Shown here piece by piece: positions 1-8,006 of a DNA stretch of 64,000 nt (within the stretch, counting starts at the first letter, position 1; each line of letters starts with the position of its first letter). A program made the position numbers and the translations under genes. Source of the DNA: DATARH01 sp963789255 (GTDB taxonomy: Bacteria; Pseudomonadota; Alphaproteobacteria; ATCC43930; CGMCC-115725); contig CAWBJW010000002.1 in assembly GCA_963789255.1 (NCBI GenBank), positions 124,001-188,000 of the forward strand, read 5' to 3'. Under the pieces are notes generated by a model that ran no database searches, had not been told where the DNA came from, and saw nothing but the letters and a program-made list of their open reading frames with translations.

Positions 1-80
1 GATGGAAGCGCAGCGCATCCCGCCATAGGTCCACCGGGCTTCGGGGCGCGCCGGGAACCGCAAAAGCGGGTTGCCGCCCT

Positions 81-92
81 CTGGTATACCAG
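81..92. promoter_or_regulatory. Perfect 12-bp palindrome, candidate operator of the GntR regulator
   Basis: CTGGTATACCAG is a perfect palindrome ending 12 bases before the regulator's ATG at 105. It resembles the TGGT/ACCA-type half sites bound by FadR-subfamily (FCD) GntR repressors, so it is probably an autoregulatory operator. Binding is inferred from position and symmetry only. Confidence 0.5.
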
Positions 93-104
93 ATACCATG
101 AGCC

Positions 105-950
105 ATGCCCGACGCCAGCCCGCGCCCCAGCCCCGCTCTCGACGTGCCGCGGCTGGATACGCAATCGACCTTCCGCGACCTTGCCTATGCGGCCTTAAAG
201 CGGGCGATCTGCGCTATGGACATCTACGATCATCCGGAAGAAATCCGGCTCGACGAGCGGCGGCTCTCGCAGGGGCTCGGGGTCAGCCGGACGCCGATCC
301 GCGAGGCGATGACGCTTTTGGAGCAGGAAGGCTTTGTCCGCACCCGCCCGCGCCGCGGCATCTTCGTCGTCAAGAAGACGAAACGCGAGATCGTCGAGAT
401 GATCACGGTCATGGCGGCCTTGGAAAGCATGGCGGCGCGGCTCGCCGCCGAGCGTGCCTCGACCACCGATATTGCGGGGCTGCGCCGCCTGATGGCCGAC
501 TTCCGCACCGCCAACGACCGCGAGCGGCTCGCCGAGTATTCCGACGCGAATATCGCCTTTCATCAGGCGATCATCAAGATGAGCGGCTGCGCATTGCTTG
601 CCGAAATGACCGAAAACCTGTTCATCCACATGCGGGCGATCCGCAAGATCACGATCCATCAGGACAACCGCGCGGCGCGCTCGATTACCGACCATATGCG
701 GATCATCGAGGCGCTGGAACGCCGCGATTGCGAGCTTGCCGAGCGCCTCGCGCGCAACCACACGCTGGGGCTCGCCGCGCATGTCGAAACGCACGGCGAT
801 TTTCTCGATGCTGATCCGTCTGCCTCGTCACCCGCGGGCTTGACCCGCGGGTCCAGGGGCGCCCCGGAGATGCCCACGGATCAAGTCCGTGGGCTGAAGG
901 CCCACGGGTCAAGCCCGGCCATGACGAAATTGGAAGCGAGTGAATTATGA
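105..950 (+). CDS. GntR-family transcriptional regulator (FCD/FadR subfamily)
   Basis: This is a probable ligand-responsive repressor of the downstream formyl-CoA transferase gene. Residues about 20-90 form the GntR winged helix (motif LGVSRTPIREAMTLLEQEGF), and residues about 100-230 form the all-helical FCD effector domain with the conserved histidines expected to bind a metal or carboxylate ligand. A stop at 99-101 in this frame fixes ATG 105 as the first usable start. The stop codon overlaps the next gene's ATG (ATGA), suggesting translational coupling. The last 30 or so residues are encoded by a palindromic repeat (825-927) and are not part of the family fold. The neighbour suggests a ligand in oxalate, formate or acyl-CoA metabolism, which is inference. 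Confidence 0.88.
   Translation: MPDASPRPSPALDVPRLDTQSTFRDLAYAALKRAICAMDIYDHPEEIRLDERRLSQGLGVSRTPIREAMTLLEQEGFVRTRPRRGIFVVKKTKREIVEMITVMAALESMAARLAAERASTTDIAGLRRLMADFRTANDRERLAEYSDANIAFHQAIIKMSGCALLAEMTENLFIHMRAIRKITIHQDNRAARSITDHMRIIEALERRDCELAERLARNHTLGLAAHVETHGDFLDADPSASSPAGLTRGSRGAPEMPTDQVRGLKAHGSSPAMTKLEASEL
825..927. repeat. Composite palindromic repeat inside the 3' end of the GntR gene
   Basis: Two perfect 8-bp stem-loops lie in tandem: CCCGCGGG at 831-838 with its partner at 844-851, and CCCACGGA at 873-880 with TCCGTGGG at 886-893. A third partial copy and the TCATGGCCGGGCTTG-like signature follow at 901-925. The unit resembles the repeat at 22829-22903 and dispersed elements common in alphaproteobacterial intergenic DNA. 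Here it is translated as the tail of the regulator. Confidence 0.8.
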
Positions 951-2176
951 GCAAAGCATTGGAAGGGGTGCGCATTCTCGATCTCGGCCATGTCCAGGCG
1001 GCGCCGACCGCGACCCAGCTGTTGGCCTGGATGGGCGCCGATGTGATCAAGGTCGAGATGCCCGGGCGCGGCGACATCACCCGCGGCCAGTTGCAGGACG
1101 TAAAGGGCGCCGACAGCCTCTATTTCACGATGCTGAATTCAAATAAGCGCAGCATCACGATCAATCTGAAATCGCCGGGCGGCAAGAAGGTGCTCGAAGA
1201 ACTGGTGCGGCGCTGCGACGTGGTCGTCGAGAATTTCGGGCCCGGCGTGCTCGATCGCCAGGGCTTTACCTGGGCGCGCTTCCAGGAATTGAACCCGCGC
1301 GTCATCTACGCCTCGATCAAGGGGTTCGGCCCCGGCCGCTACGCCGACTTCAAGGCCTATGAGAACGTTGCGCAATGCATGGGCGGGGCGGCGAGCACGA
1401 CCGGCTGGGACGACGGCCCGCCGACCGTGACCGGCGCCCAGATCGGCGACAGCGGCACCGGGGTGCATCTCGTCTCCGGCATCCTCGCGGCGCTGTTCCA
1501 GCGCGAGCGCACCGGCAAGGGCCAGCGCGTCGAGGTGGCGATGACCGACTCGGTGCTGAATTTGTGCCGGGTCAAGATGCGCGACCAGCAGCGCATCATG
1601 AAGGGTCCGCTGCCGGAATACCCGAACAAGGAATTCGGCGACGCGGTGCCGCGCGCCGGCAACGCCTCGGGCGGCGGCCAGCCGGGCGCGGCCTTGCGCT
1701 GTGCGCCGGGCGGCCCCAACGACTACATCTATGTCATCATCCAGCCGCCCTCCTGGGAGCCGCTGATGAAGATCGTCGGGCGCGAGGAGCTGATCACACA
1801 TCCCGATTATGCGACGCCGCAGGCACGGCTGCCGCGCATCCCGGAATGCTTCGCGATCATCGAGGAATGGACCATGACCAAGACCAAGAGCGAGGTCATG
1901 GCGGTGTTGAACGAGTTCGACATACCGTGCGGCCCGATCCTGTCGATGAAGGACATCTACGAGGACAAGGAGCTCTACGGGCGCGGCATGCTGGTCGAGC
2001 TCGACCACCCGACGCGCGGGCGCTATGTCCAGGTCGGCATGCCGATCAACCTGTCCGACTCGCCGGCCGACGTGAAGCGCTCGCCATTGTTGGGCGAGCA
2101 CACCGACGAGGTGCTGGACTGGCTCGGCTATGGCGAGGGCGATATCGGCAAGCTGCACGACGAGGGGGCGGTGTAA
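947..2176 (+). CDS. frc: Formyl-CoA:oxalate CoA-transferase (CaiB/BaiF class III family)
   Basis: It transfers CoA from formyl-CoA to oxalate, giving oxalyl-CoA and formate, in cytosolic oxalate catabolism. The 409-residue length is close to Frc enzymes. The class III catalytic aspartate is visible as D168 in GAQIGDSGTG, matching Asp169 of characterised Frc proteins, and a glycine-rich loop follows (ASGGGQPG, about residues 238-245). The N-terminal Rossmann part (VRILDLGHVQAAP) is typical. The start overlaps the regulator's stop by 4 bp. No oxalyl-CoA decarboxylase gene is in the window; it may lie upstream. Other CaiB/BaiF transferases are possible, but the glycine loop and neighbouring formate dehydrogenase favour Frc. 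Confidence 0.82.
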   Translation: MSKALEGVRILDLGHVQAAPTATQLLAWMGADVIKVEMPGRGDITRGQLQDVKGADSLYFTMLNSNKRSITINLKSPGGKKVLEELVRRCDVVVENFGPGVLDRQGFTWARFQELNPRVIYASIKGFGPGRYADFKAYENVAQCMGGAASTTGWDDGPPTVTGAQIGDSGTGVHLVSGILAALFQRERTGKGQRVEVAMTDSVLNLCRVKMRDQQRIMKGPLPEYPNKEFGDAVPRAGNASGGGQPGAALRCAPGGPNDYIYVIIQPPSWEPLMKIVGREELITHPDYATPQARLPRIPECFAIIEEWTMTKTKSEVMAVLNEFDIPCGPILSMKDIYEDKELYGRGMLVELDHPTRGRYVQVGMPINLSDSPADVKRSPLLGEHTDEVLDWLGYGEGDIGKLHDEGAV

Positions 2177-2204
2177 TTCACAGGGCAATCGTGGTGGTCG
2201 TAGT

Positions 2205-2287
2205 CGTAGGATGGGCTGAGCATCGCGAAGCCCATCGCCTCGCCGGCGCGGATGTGATGGGTTTCGCTGCGCTCAACCCATCCTACG
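2205..2287. repeat. Dispersed inverted repeat (GTAGGATGGG family), copy 1
   Basis: Perfect 10-bp outer arms, GTAGGATGGG at 2206-2215 and CCCATCCTAC at 2277-2286, enclose imperfectly paired inner arms carrying the GCGAAGCCCATC/GATGGGTTTCGC signature. A second copy is at 21823-21906. It occupies most of the gap between frc and the formate dehydrogenase operon and ends about 20 bases before the fdhB start. Confidence 0.88.
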
Positions 2288-2306
2288 GGTGTATTGGAAC
2301 ACCGAC

Positions 2307-4010
2307 ATGCGTTCCCAGCTAGCTCACGATCGGCGCATCCATCCCGGCTCCGGGCGGCGGCGCGGGCCGGACCAGCCAAAGGGCCGCCAGGTCGATCCGG
2401 CCGCGCTCGCCGAGGTCGCGGCATTGCTCGGTGAGCGCGAGCGCCGCCGCGACCTCTTGATCGAGCACCTGCACCGGCTGCAGGACCAATTCGGCTGCCT
2501 TCACGCCCGCCATCTCGTGGCCTTGGCCGAGGAGATGCGCCTCGCCCTGACGGAGGTGTACGAGGTTGCCTCGTTCTACGCCCATTTCGACATCGTCATG
2601 GACGAGGAGGCGGCGCCGCCGGCGCTGACCGTGCGGGTATGCGACAGCCTCAGCTGCGCGCTCAATGGCGCCGAGCGGCTGCTCGCCGATCTGCGCGACC
2701 GGCTCGGCGACGGCGTGCGAGTGGTGCGCGCGCCGTGCATGGGCGGTTGCGACAAGGCGCCGGTCGTCGCGATCGGCCATGCCTTGCACGAGCATGCCAC
2801 GAGCGACAGCGTCGCCGCCGCGGTGGCGGCCGGCGATACCCACCCTGCGATCCCGGCCTATCCCGGCCTTGATCAATACCGCACCGGCGGCGGCTATCGG
2901 CTGCTGCAAGCCTGCCTTTCGGGCGAGCGCCAGATCGAGGAGGTGATCGCCGCGCTCGAAGGCTCCGGGCTGCGCGGACTTGGCGGCGCCGGGTTTCCGA
3001 CCGGGCGCAAATGGCGCTTCGTGCGCCAGGAGGCGAAGCCGCGCCTCCTCGCGGTCAACGCCGACGAGGGCGAGCCGGGCACCTTCAAGGACCGCCATTT
3101 CCTCGAAACCGACCCGCATCGTTTCCTGGAGGGGATGCTGATCGCCGCCTGGGCGATCGAGGCCGAGGACGTCTACATCTATCTGCGCGACGAGTACCCG
3201 CAATGCCGCGCCATCCTCGAAACCGAGATCGCCGCAGTCGAGGCGGCGGGGCTCGCGCCACACGCGAAAATCCACGTCAGGCGCGGCGCCGGCGCCTATA
3301 TCTGCGGCGAGGAATTGGCGATGCTCGAATTGATCGAAGGCAAGCGCGGATTGCCGCGCCACAAGCCGCCGTTTCCGGCGCAGGTCGGCCTCTTCGGCCG
3401 CCCGACCCTGATCAACAACGTCGAGACGCTCTATTGGGTGCGCGACATCGTCGAGAAAGGTCCGCAATGGTTCGCCGGCCAGGGCCGCAACGGGCGCCAG
3501 GGCCTGCGCACGTTTTCGGTGTCGGGGCATGTGAAGGCGCCCGGGGTCAAGCTCGCCCCGGCCGGCATCACGGCGCGCGAACTGATCGACGAATTCGGCG
3601 GCGGCATGGCAGACGGCCACCAATTCAAGGGCTACCTGCCGGGCGGCGCCTCGGGCGGCATATTGCCGGCATCGCTCGCTGACATCCCCATGGATTTCGG
3701 GACGCTCGAGGCCGAGGGCTGTTTTACCGGCTCGGGCGCGGTTGTCGTCTTGTCCGACCAGGACGACATAAAGGCGGTGGCGCTCAACCTGTTGCGGTTT
3801 TTCGAGGATGAAAGCTGCGGCCAATGCACCCCCTGCCGGGTCGGCACCGAAAAAGCCGTCGCGCTGATGCAGGAGCCGCGCTGGGATGAGGCGTTGCTCA
3901 CCGATCTCGCGCGGGTCATGGGCGATGCGTCGATCTGCGGCCTCGGGCAAGCGGCGATGAACCCGGTCAAGCTGGTGCTGAAGCATTTCCGCGAGGATTT
4001 GATACCATGA
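2307..4010 (+). CDS. fdhB: NAD-dependent formate dehydrogenase beta subunit, NuoE-NuoF fusion
   Basis: This is the diaphorase subunit that passes electrons from the Mo/W subunit to NAD+. Residues about 30-165 are a NuoE-like [2Fe-2S] thioredoxin fold with ligands C112, C117, C144 and C148. The rest is NuoF-like: a glycine-rich FMN/NADH motif (GLGGAGFPTGRKW), NADEGEPGTFKDR, GAYICGEE, and a [4Fe-4S] site ESCGQCTPC with a later cysteine in SICGLG. The single-chain NuoE-NuoF arrangement matches the beta subunit of Methylobacterium-type soluble FDH1 rather than the split FdsG/FdsB. A GTG at 2289 would also be in frame but lies at the edge of a repeat, so ATG 2307 is preferred. The stop overlaps the next ORF (ATGA). 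Confidence 0.9.
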   Translation: MRSQLAHDRRIHPGSGRRRGPDQPKGRQVDPAALAEVAALLGERERRRDLLIEHLHRLQDQFGCLHARHLVALAEEMRLALTEVYEVASFYAHFDIVMDEEAAPPALTVRVCDSLSCALNGAERLLADLRDRLGDGVRVVRAPCMGGCDKAPVVAIGHALHEHATSDSVAAAVAAGDTHPAIPAYPGLDQYRTGGGYRLLQACLSGERQIEEVIAALEGSGLRGLGGAGFPTGRKWRFVRQEAKPRLLAVNADEGEPGTFKDRHFLETDPHRFLEGMLIAAWAIEAEDVYIYLRDEYPQCRAILETEIAAVEAAGLAPHAKIHVRRGAGAYICGEELAMLELIEGKRGLPRHKPPFPAQVGLFGRPTLINNVETLYWVRDIVEKGPQWFAGQGRNGRQGLRTFSVSGHVKAPGVKLAPAGITARELIDEFGGGMADGHQFKGYLPGGASGGILPASLADIPMDFGTLEAEGCFTGSGAVVVLSDQDDIKAVALNLLRFFEDESCGQCTPCRVGTEKAVALMQEPRWDEALLTDLARVMGDASICGLGQAAMNPVKLVLKHFREDLIP

Positions 4011-4399
4011 CGGCCGACTATAGGAGGGCGATTCCGACCGGCATATCCTTGGCCGACGAGTTGGCCTGCGAGGATGTGGTCGAAATGGCCAACCTGACGA
4101 GCGCGCAAACCGGCGTTCCGGGCACGATCTTCATCTCCACCGCGATGGGGGCCCACGGTCCGCGCGTCAAATATTTTTTGAGGCCCGGCCGCACCCAGCC
4201 GAGCTTCTCGGTATCGATCGCCGACGCGCCGACTGTCGTCGCCAACAGCCTCTCCACCCGCGTCGTTCGCCAAATGTCGCCGCAAGCGATCAACTGGGTA
4301 TCGCGTAACAAGGATGCGCTCCCCGATTTCTGGCAGCACGGCGATACCTGGTCGCAGCCTGAGGTCAACGATTTCATCCAAAAGCTGCAACATGTTTGA
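4007..4399 (+). CDS. Unknown 130-residue protein embedded in the formate dehydrogenase operon
   Basis: I do not recognise this family. It is a soluble protein with no signal peptide, membrane segment or cysteine cluster; its one cysteine is near residue 22. A short conserved-looking core includes GTIFISTAMGAHGPRVKYF and a C-terminal acidic/aromatic segment (DFWQHGDTW). The ATG overlaps the fdhB stop by 4 bp and the stop is 12 bp before fdhA, so the three genes are almost certainly cotranslated. A small accessory subunit, or an assembly or cofactor-insertion factor for the dehydrogenase, is the natural hypothesis. It does not resemble FdhD or FdsD as I know them. It is a real gene given its coupling, but its function is unknown. 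Confidence 0.8.
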   Translation: MTADYRRAIPTGISLADELACEDVVEMANLTSAQTGVPGTIFISTAMGAHGPRVKYFLRPGRTQPSFSVSIADAPTVVANSLSTRVVRQMSPQAINWVSRNKDALPDFWQHGDTWSQPEVNDFIQKLQHV

Positions 4400-4411
4400 C
4401 CGAGGTCTGAG

Positions 4412-7177
4412 ATGACCGATCCGATCCGCTTTTTTCTCGATGATGCCGAGGTCGAGGCTCAGCCGGGCGAGACGATCTGGCAGATCGCGAACCGGCAGGG
4501 CGTCGAGATCCCGCATCTCTGCTTTCTGCCCAAGCCCGGCTACCGCGCCGACGGCAATTGCCGCGCCTGCATGGTCGAGATCGAGGGCGAGCGGGTGCTC
4601 GCCGCGTCGTGCATCCGAACGCCGGCGCCGGGGATGAAGGTGCGTTCGGCGAGCGAGCGGGCCAAGGCCTCGCGCCAGCTGGTGTTCGAATTGCTGGTCG
4701 GCGACCAGCCGAAACGCGCCGTTGCGCACGATCCGAACTCGTCGCTATGGCAATGGGCCGACCGACTCGGGGTCAGCGACAGCCGGTTTCCGACGCGGGC
4801 GCCGGCTGCGCCTGACCGCAGCCACCCGGCGATGGCGGTGCAGCTCGATGCCTGCATCCAGTGCAACCTTTGCGTGCGCGCGTGCCGCGAGGTCCAGGTC
4901 AACGACGTGATCGGCATGGCCGGGCGCGGCTGGCACGAAAAGATCGTCTTCGATTTCGACGATCCGATGGGGAATTCGACCTGCGTCGCCTGCGGCGAAT
5001 GCGTCCAGGCCTGCCCGACCGGCGCCTTGATGCCGGCGAGCCTCGTCGATGCCAACGGCGTCTATACCAACGCGCCGGATCGCGAGGTCGAGAGCATTTG
5101 CCCCTATTGCGGGGTCGGCTGCCAACTGACCTACAAGATCCGCGACGACCATATCGTCGCTGTCGACGGCAGGGACGGGCCGTCCAACCATAACCGGCTC
5201 TGCGTCAAGGGCCGTTTCGGCTTCGATTACGTGCACCATTCCGACCGCCTGACCGAGCCGCTGATCCGCAAGGACGGAGTGGCGAAGGGCGATCTCGCGA
5301 TCGACCCGGCCAACCCGCTCACCCATTTCCGCGTTGCAACCTGGGAGGAGGCGCTCGACCGCGCCGCCGGGGGCCTCACGCTGATCCGCGACCGGGACGG
5401 GAAGCGCGCGCTTGCCGGGTTCGGCTCGGCCAAGGGGTCGAACGAAGAGGCCTATTTGTTCCAGAAGCTGGTGCGCACCGGGTTCGGTAGCAACAATGTC
5501 GATCACTGCACCCGCCTCTGTCACGCCTCCTCGGTCGCCGCCTTGATGGAGGGGATCGGCTCGGGCGCGGTCACCGCGCCGTTCACCGCGGCGAAGGATG
5601 CCGACGTCATCATCGTCATCGGCGCACGACCCACAGAAAATCATCCGGTTGCGGCCACTTTCTTCAAGCAGGCTGCGAAGCGCGGCGCCAAGATTTTCGT
5701 GATGGACCCGCGCGGCCAGGGGCTGGTGCGGCACGCGGCGGGGACATTGCGCTTCAACCCCGGGCGCGATGTCGCGTTGCTCAACGCCTTTCTGCACACG
5801 ATCATCGAGGAGAATCTGTACGACCGCCAGTATGTCCAGGCGCACACGCAGGATTTCGAGGCACTGCGCGAGCATATCCGCGACTACGCGCCGGAAAAAA
5901 TGGCGGAGATCTGCGGCATCGACGCGGCGACCCTGCGCCATGTCGCGCGCACCTACGCCCGCGCCGAGGCGGCGATCATCTTTTGGGGCATGGGTATTTC
6001 GCAGCATGTCCACGGCACCGACAATGCGCGCTGCCTGATCGCGCTGGCGCTGATCACCGGGCAGGTCGGCCGGCCGGGCGCCGGGCTGCACCCGCTGCGC
6101 GGCCAGAACAACGTGCAGGGCGCCTCGGATGCCGGCCTCATCCCGATGTTCTACCCCGACTACCAATCGGTCGAGGGCGCGGCGGTGCGCGCGAAATTCG
6201 AGGCGCTGTGGCACACCCCGCTCGACGACAAGCGCGGCCTCACCGTCGTCGAGATCATGGACGCGGTGCATCGCGACGAGATCAAGGGCATGTACATCAT
6301 GGGCGAAAACCCGGCGATGTCGGACCCCGATGTCGAGCATGCGCGCGCCGCGCTCGCCCATCTCGAACACCTCGTCGTGCAGGATATTTTCCTCACCGAA
6401 ACCGCGAAATACGCCGATGTCGTCCTGCCGGCCTCGGCCTGGCCGGAGAAGGACGGCACGGTCAGCAACACCAACCGCCAGGTGCAGATGGGCCGGGCCG
6501 CCCTGCCGCTCCCCGGCAATGCGCGGCTCGACTGGGAGACGATCCAGGAGATCGCCCGGCGCATCGGCCTCGACTGGTCCTACAGCCATCCGCGCGAGGT
6601 GTTCGCCGAGATGAAGCTGGCGATGCCCTCGCTCGACAACATCACCTGGGAGCGCCTCGAACGCGAGGATTCGGTGACCTATCCGTGCGATGCCGAGGAC
6701 CGGCCCGGCAACGAGATCGTCTTTGGCGACGGCTTCCCGACCGCGAGCGGACGCGGGCGGCTGGTGGCGGCGGCGATCATCCCGCCGGCCGAGGAGCCCG
6801 ACGCCGACTACCCGATGGTGCTGACCACCGGCCGCCAGCTCGAACACTGGCATACCGGGGCGATGACCCGGCGCGCCACAATCCTCGACGAGATCGAACC
6901 CGAGGCGGTGGCGAGCCTGGCGCCGGCCGAATTGCGCCGCCTCGGCATCGCCGCGGGCGACCCCATTCGGGTGACGACCCGGCGCGGCACGATCGAATTG
7001 AAGGCGCGCGGCGACAGCGCGGTCGCGCCCGGCATGGTGTTCATCCCGTTCTGCTATGCCGAGGCCGCGGCCAACGTGCTGACCAACCCGCAGCTCGACC
7101 CGTTCGGCAAGATCCCGGAATACAAATTCTGCGCCGCTAAGGTCGAGCCGGCGGCGGCGCCAGTCGCGGCGGAATAG
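4412..7177 (+). CDS. fdhA: NAD-dependent formate dehydrogenase catalytic alpha subunit (Mo/W-bis-MGD)
   Basis: It oxidises formate to CO2 at a molybdenum or tungsten pterin site and passes electrons through Fe-S clusters to the beta subunit. The N-terminus is a [2Fe-2S] domain (C37, C50, C53, C67). Two [4Fe-4S] ferredoxin motifs follow (CIQCNLCVRAC and CVACGECVQAC), then the CPYCGVGC cluster of the molybdopterin oxidoreductase fold. The active-site ligand is a cysteine, C370-H371 in HCTRLCHASS, not selenocysteine. The C-terminal MGD-binding domain carries TTGRQLEHWHTG. The 921-residue length is slightly shorter than Methylobacterium Fdh1A. Metal identity cannot be read from sequence. The frame is intact and follows the 130-residue gene by 12 bp. 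Confidence 0.93.
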   Translation: MTDPIRFFLDDAEVEAQPGETIWQIANRQGVEIPHLCFLPKPGYRADGNCRACMVEIEGERVLAASCIRTPAPGMKVRSASERAKASRQLVFELLVGDQPKRAVAHDPNSSLWQWADRLGVSDSRFPTRAPAAPDRSHPAMAVQLDACIQCNLCVRACREVQVNDVIGMAGRGWHEKIVFDFDDPMGNSTCVACGECVQACPTGALMPASLVDANGVYTNAPDREVESICPYCGVGCQLTYKIRDDHIVAVDGRDGPSNHNRLCVKGRFGFDYVHHSDRLTEPLIRKDGVAKGDLAIDPANPLTHFRVATWEEALDRAAGGLTLIRDRDGKRALAGFGSAKGSNEEAYLFQKLVRTGFGSNNVDHCTRLCHASSVAALMEGIGSGAVTAPFTAAKDADVIIVIGARPTENHPVAATFFKQAAKRGAKIFVMDPRGQGLVRHAAGTLRFNPGRDVALLNAFLHTIIEENLYDRQYVQAHTQDFEALREHIRDYAPEKMAEICGIDAATLRHVARTYARAEAAIIFWGMGISQHVHGTDNARCLIALALITGQVGRPGAGLHPLRGQNNVQGASDAGLIPMFYPDYQSVEGAAVRAKFEALWHTPLDDKRGLTVVEIMDAVHRDEIKGMYIMGENPAMSDPDVEHARAALAHLEHLVVQDIFLTETAKYADVVLPASAWPEKDGTVSNTNRQVQMGRAALPLPGNARLDWETIQEIARRIGLDWSYSHPREVFAEMKLAMPSLDNITWERLEREDSVTYPCDAEDRPGNEIVFGDGFPTASGRGRLVAAAIIPPAEEPDADYPMVLTTGRQLEHWHTGAMTRRATILDEIEPEAVASLAPAELRRLGIAAGDPIRVTTRRGTIELKARGDSAVAPGMVFIPFCYAEAAANVLTNPQLDPFGKIPEYKFCAAKVEPAAAPVAAE

Positions 7178-7197
7178 CCGCCATTCCAGCGACCGCG

Positions 7198-7617
7198 ATG
7201 CGGCGGGCGCTGCCGCCGCTGCTGCTTGCGGCGCTTGCCGCATGCGCCGCACCTGCGGCGGCGCCGTATTCCTGTCTGCTGCCATCGGAACAGCGGATGC
7301 TGGTCGCCGAACTGTTCTTCGGCCGCGACATAAGCGGGCGGGAGCCATTGAGCGATGCCGAGTGGGCCGGGTTCGCCGCACAGGTCGTCACACCCAATTT
7401 CCCCGACGGTTTCACGGCATTCGACGGCGACGGGCAGTGGCAAAATCCGGCAACCCGCGAGATCGCCCGCGAGCGCACCAGGATCCTGCTGGTCGCCGCC
7501 AGGCGGTCGCCCGATCTGGCGACGCGGCTGTCCGCCGTGATCGACGCCTACAAGAACCGCTTTCACCAGCAATCGGTCGGAATCATCACGCGCGATTCGT
7601 GCGCGTCCTTCAATTAG
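7198..7617 (+). CDS. DUF3574-family putative lipoprotein
   Basis: A short N-terminal signal sequence with a lipobox-like LLAALAAC suggests export and lipid attachment at cysteine 16. The body matches the DUF3574 pattern by eye: ELFFGRDISG, a tryptophan-containing SDAEWAGFAAQ segment, PNFPDGFTAFDGDGQW, and a C-terminal segment with conserved basic residues and a cysteine. No activity is known for this family. It begins 20 bp after fdhA on the same strand and could be the last gene of that transcript. Its 3' end overlaps the remnant toxin gene on the opposite strand. Confidence 0.72.
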   Translation: MRRALPPLLLAALAACAAPAAAPYSCLLPSEQRMLVAELFFGRDISGREPLSDAEWAGFAAQVVTPNFPDGFTAFDGDGQWQNPATREIARERTRILLVAARRSPDLATRLSAVIDAYKNRFHQQSVGIITRDSCASFN

Positions 7618-8006
7618 CCGTCGGAGCGATCAGGGCCAAGCTGGGAAAATACGTTCGATAGCGGCGCGTATCGCGGGTGATCAATTCGGCGCCGGCGACA
7701 ATCGCCTGCGCGCCGAGGAAGAAATCCGGCAAAACGCCGGTTCTGACGCCGCCCGCCAAGAAATGCCTTGCCGGCGATGAACAACGCAATGCGAGGAATC
7801 GGCACGAGGACGATCCCAGCCCGGACCACCATCGCTTCGAGTTCTACAATCCTGTCGTATCCGACGGCGAGTTTGGCGTTGACAACGTCGTTGATCGCCA
7901 CCTCGCCCAAGCCGGCGGCCGCTACCATCTGTCGCCGCGACCAGTCCGCCCAAATCGGATCGTTTTCGACCACATCGAGGAGGACATTTGTATCTACAAA
8001 GATCAT
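7610..8006 (-). pseudogene. VapC-like PIN-domain toxin, frameshifted
   Basis: The N-terminal part is a clear PIN ribonuclease domain: FVDTNVLLDV with the first acidic residue, then INDVVNAKLAVGY. After AFL near 7757 the open frame runs into unrelated sequence, while the next frame encodes a canonical PIN C-terminus (AGGVRTGVLPDFFLGAQA, then LITRDTRRY) ending at a stop at 7610-7612. A few codons usually present at the junction (YRR-like) are missing, so a short out-of-frame deletion is the simplest explanation. The protein would lose the last acidic residues of the catalytic site. It overlaps the antitoxin remnant by 4 bp, the normal arrangement of a type II toxin-antitoxin operon. Confidence 0.8.

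Noticed and set aside
2319..3986. 555-residue minus-strand ORF opposite fdhB
   Set aside because: It is an antisense shadow of the NuoE-NuoF-like gene with Arg/Ala-rich low-complexity translation.
5507..5524. Possible selenocysteine site in formate dehydrogenase
   Set aside because: The active-site codon reads TGT (cysteine) and not TGA, so no Sec insertion is needed.
4745..7381. 878-residue minus-strand ORF opposite fdhA
   Set aside because: It is a shadow frame created by strong third-position G/C bias; it has no recognisable domain and overlaps a complete, well-supported gene.
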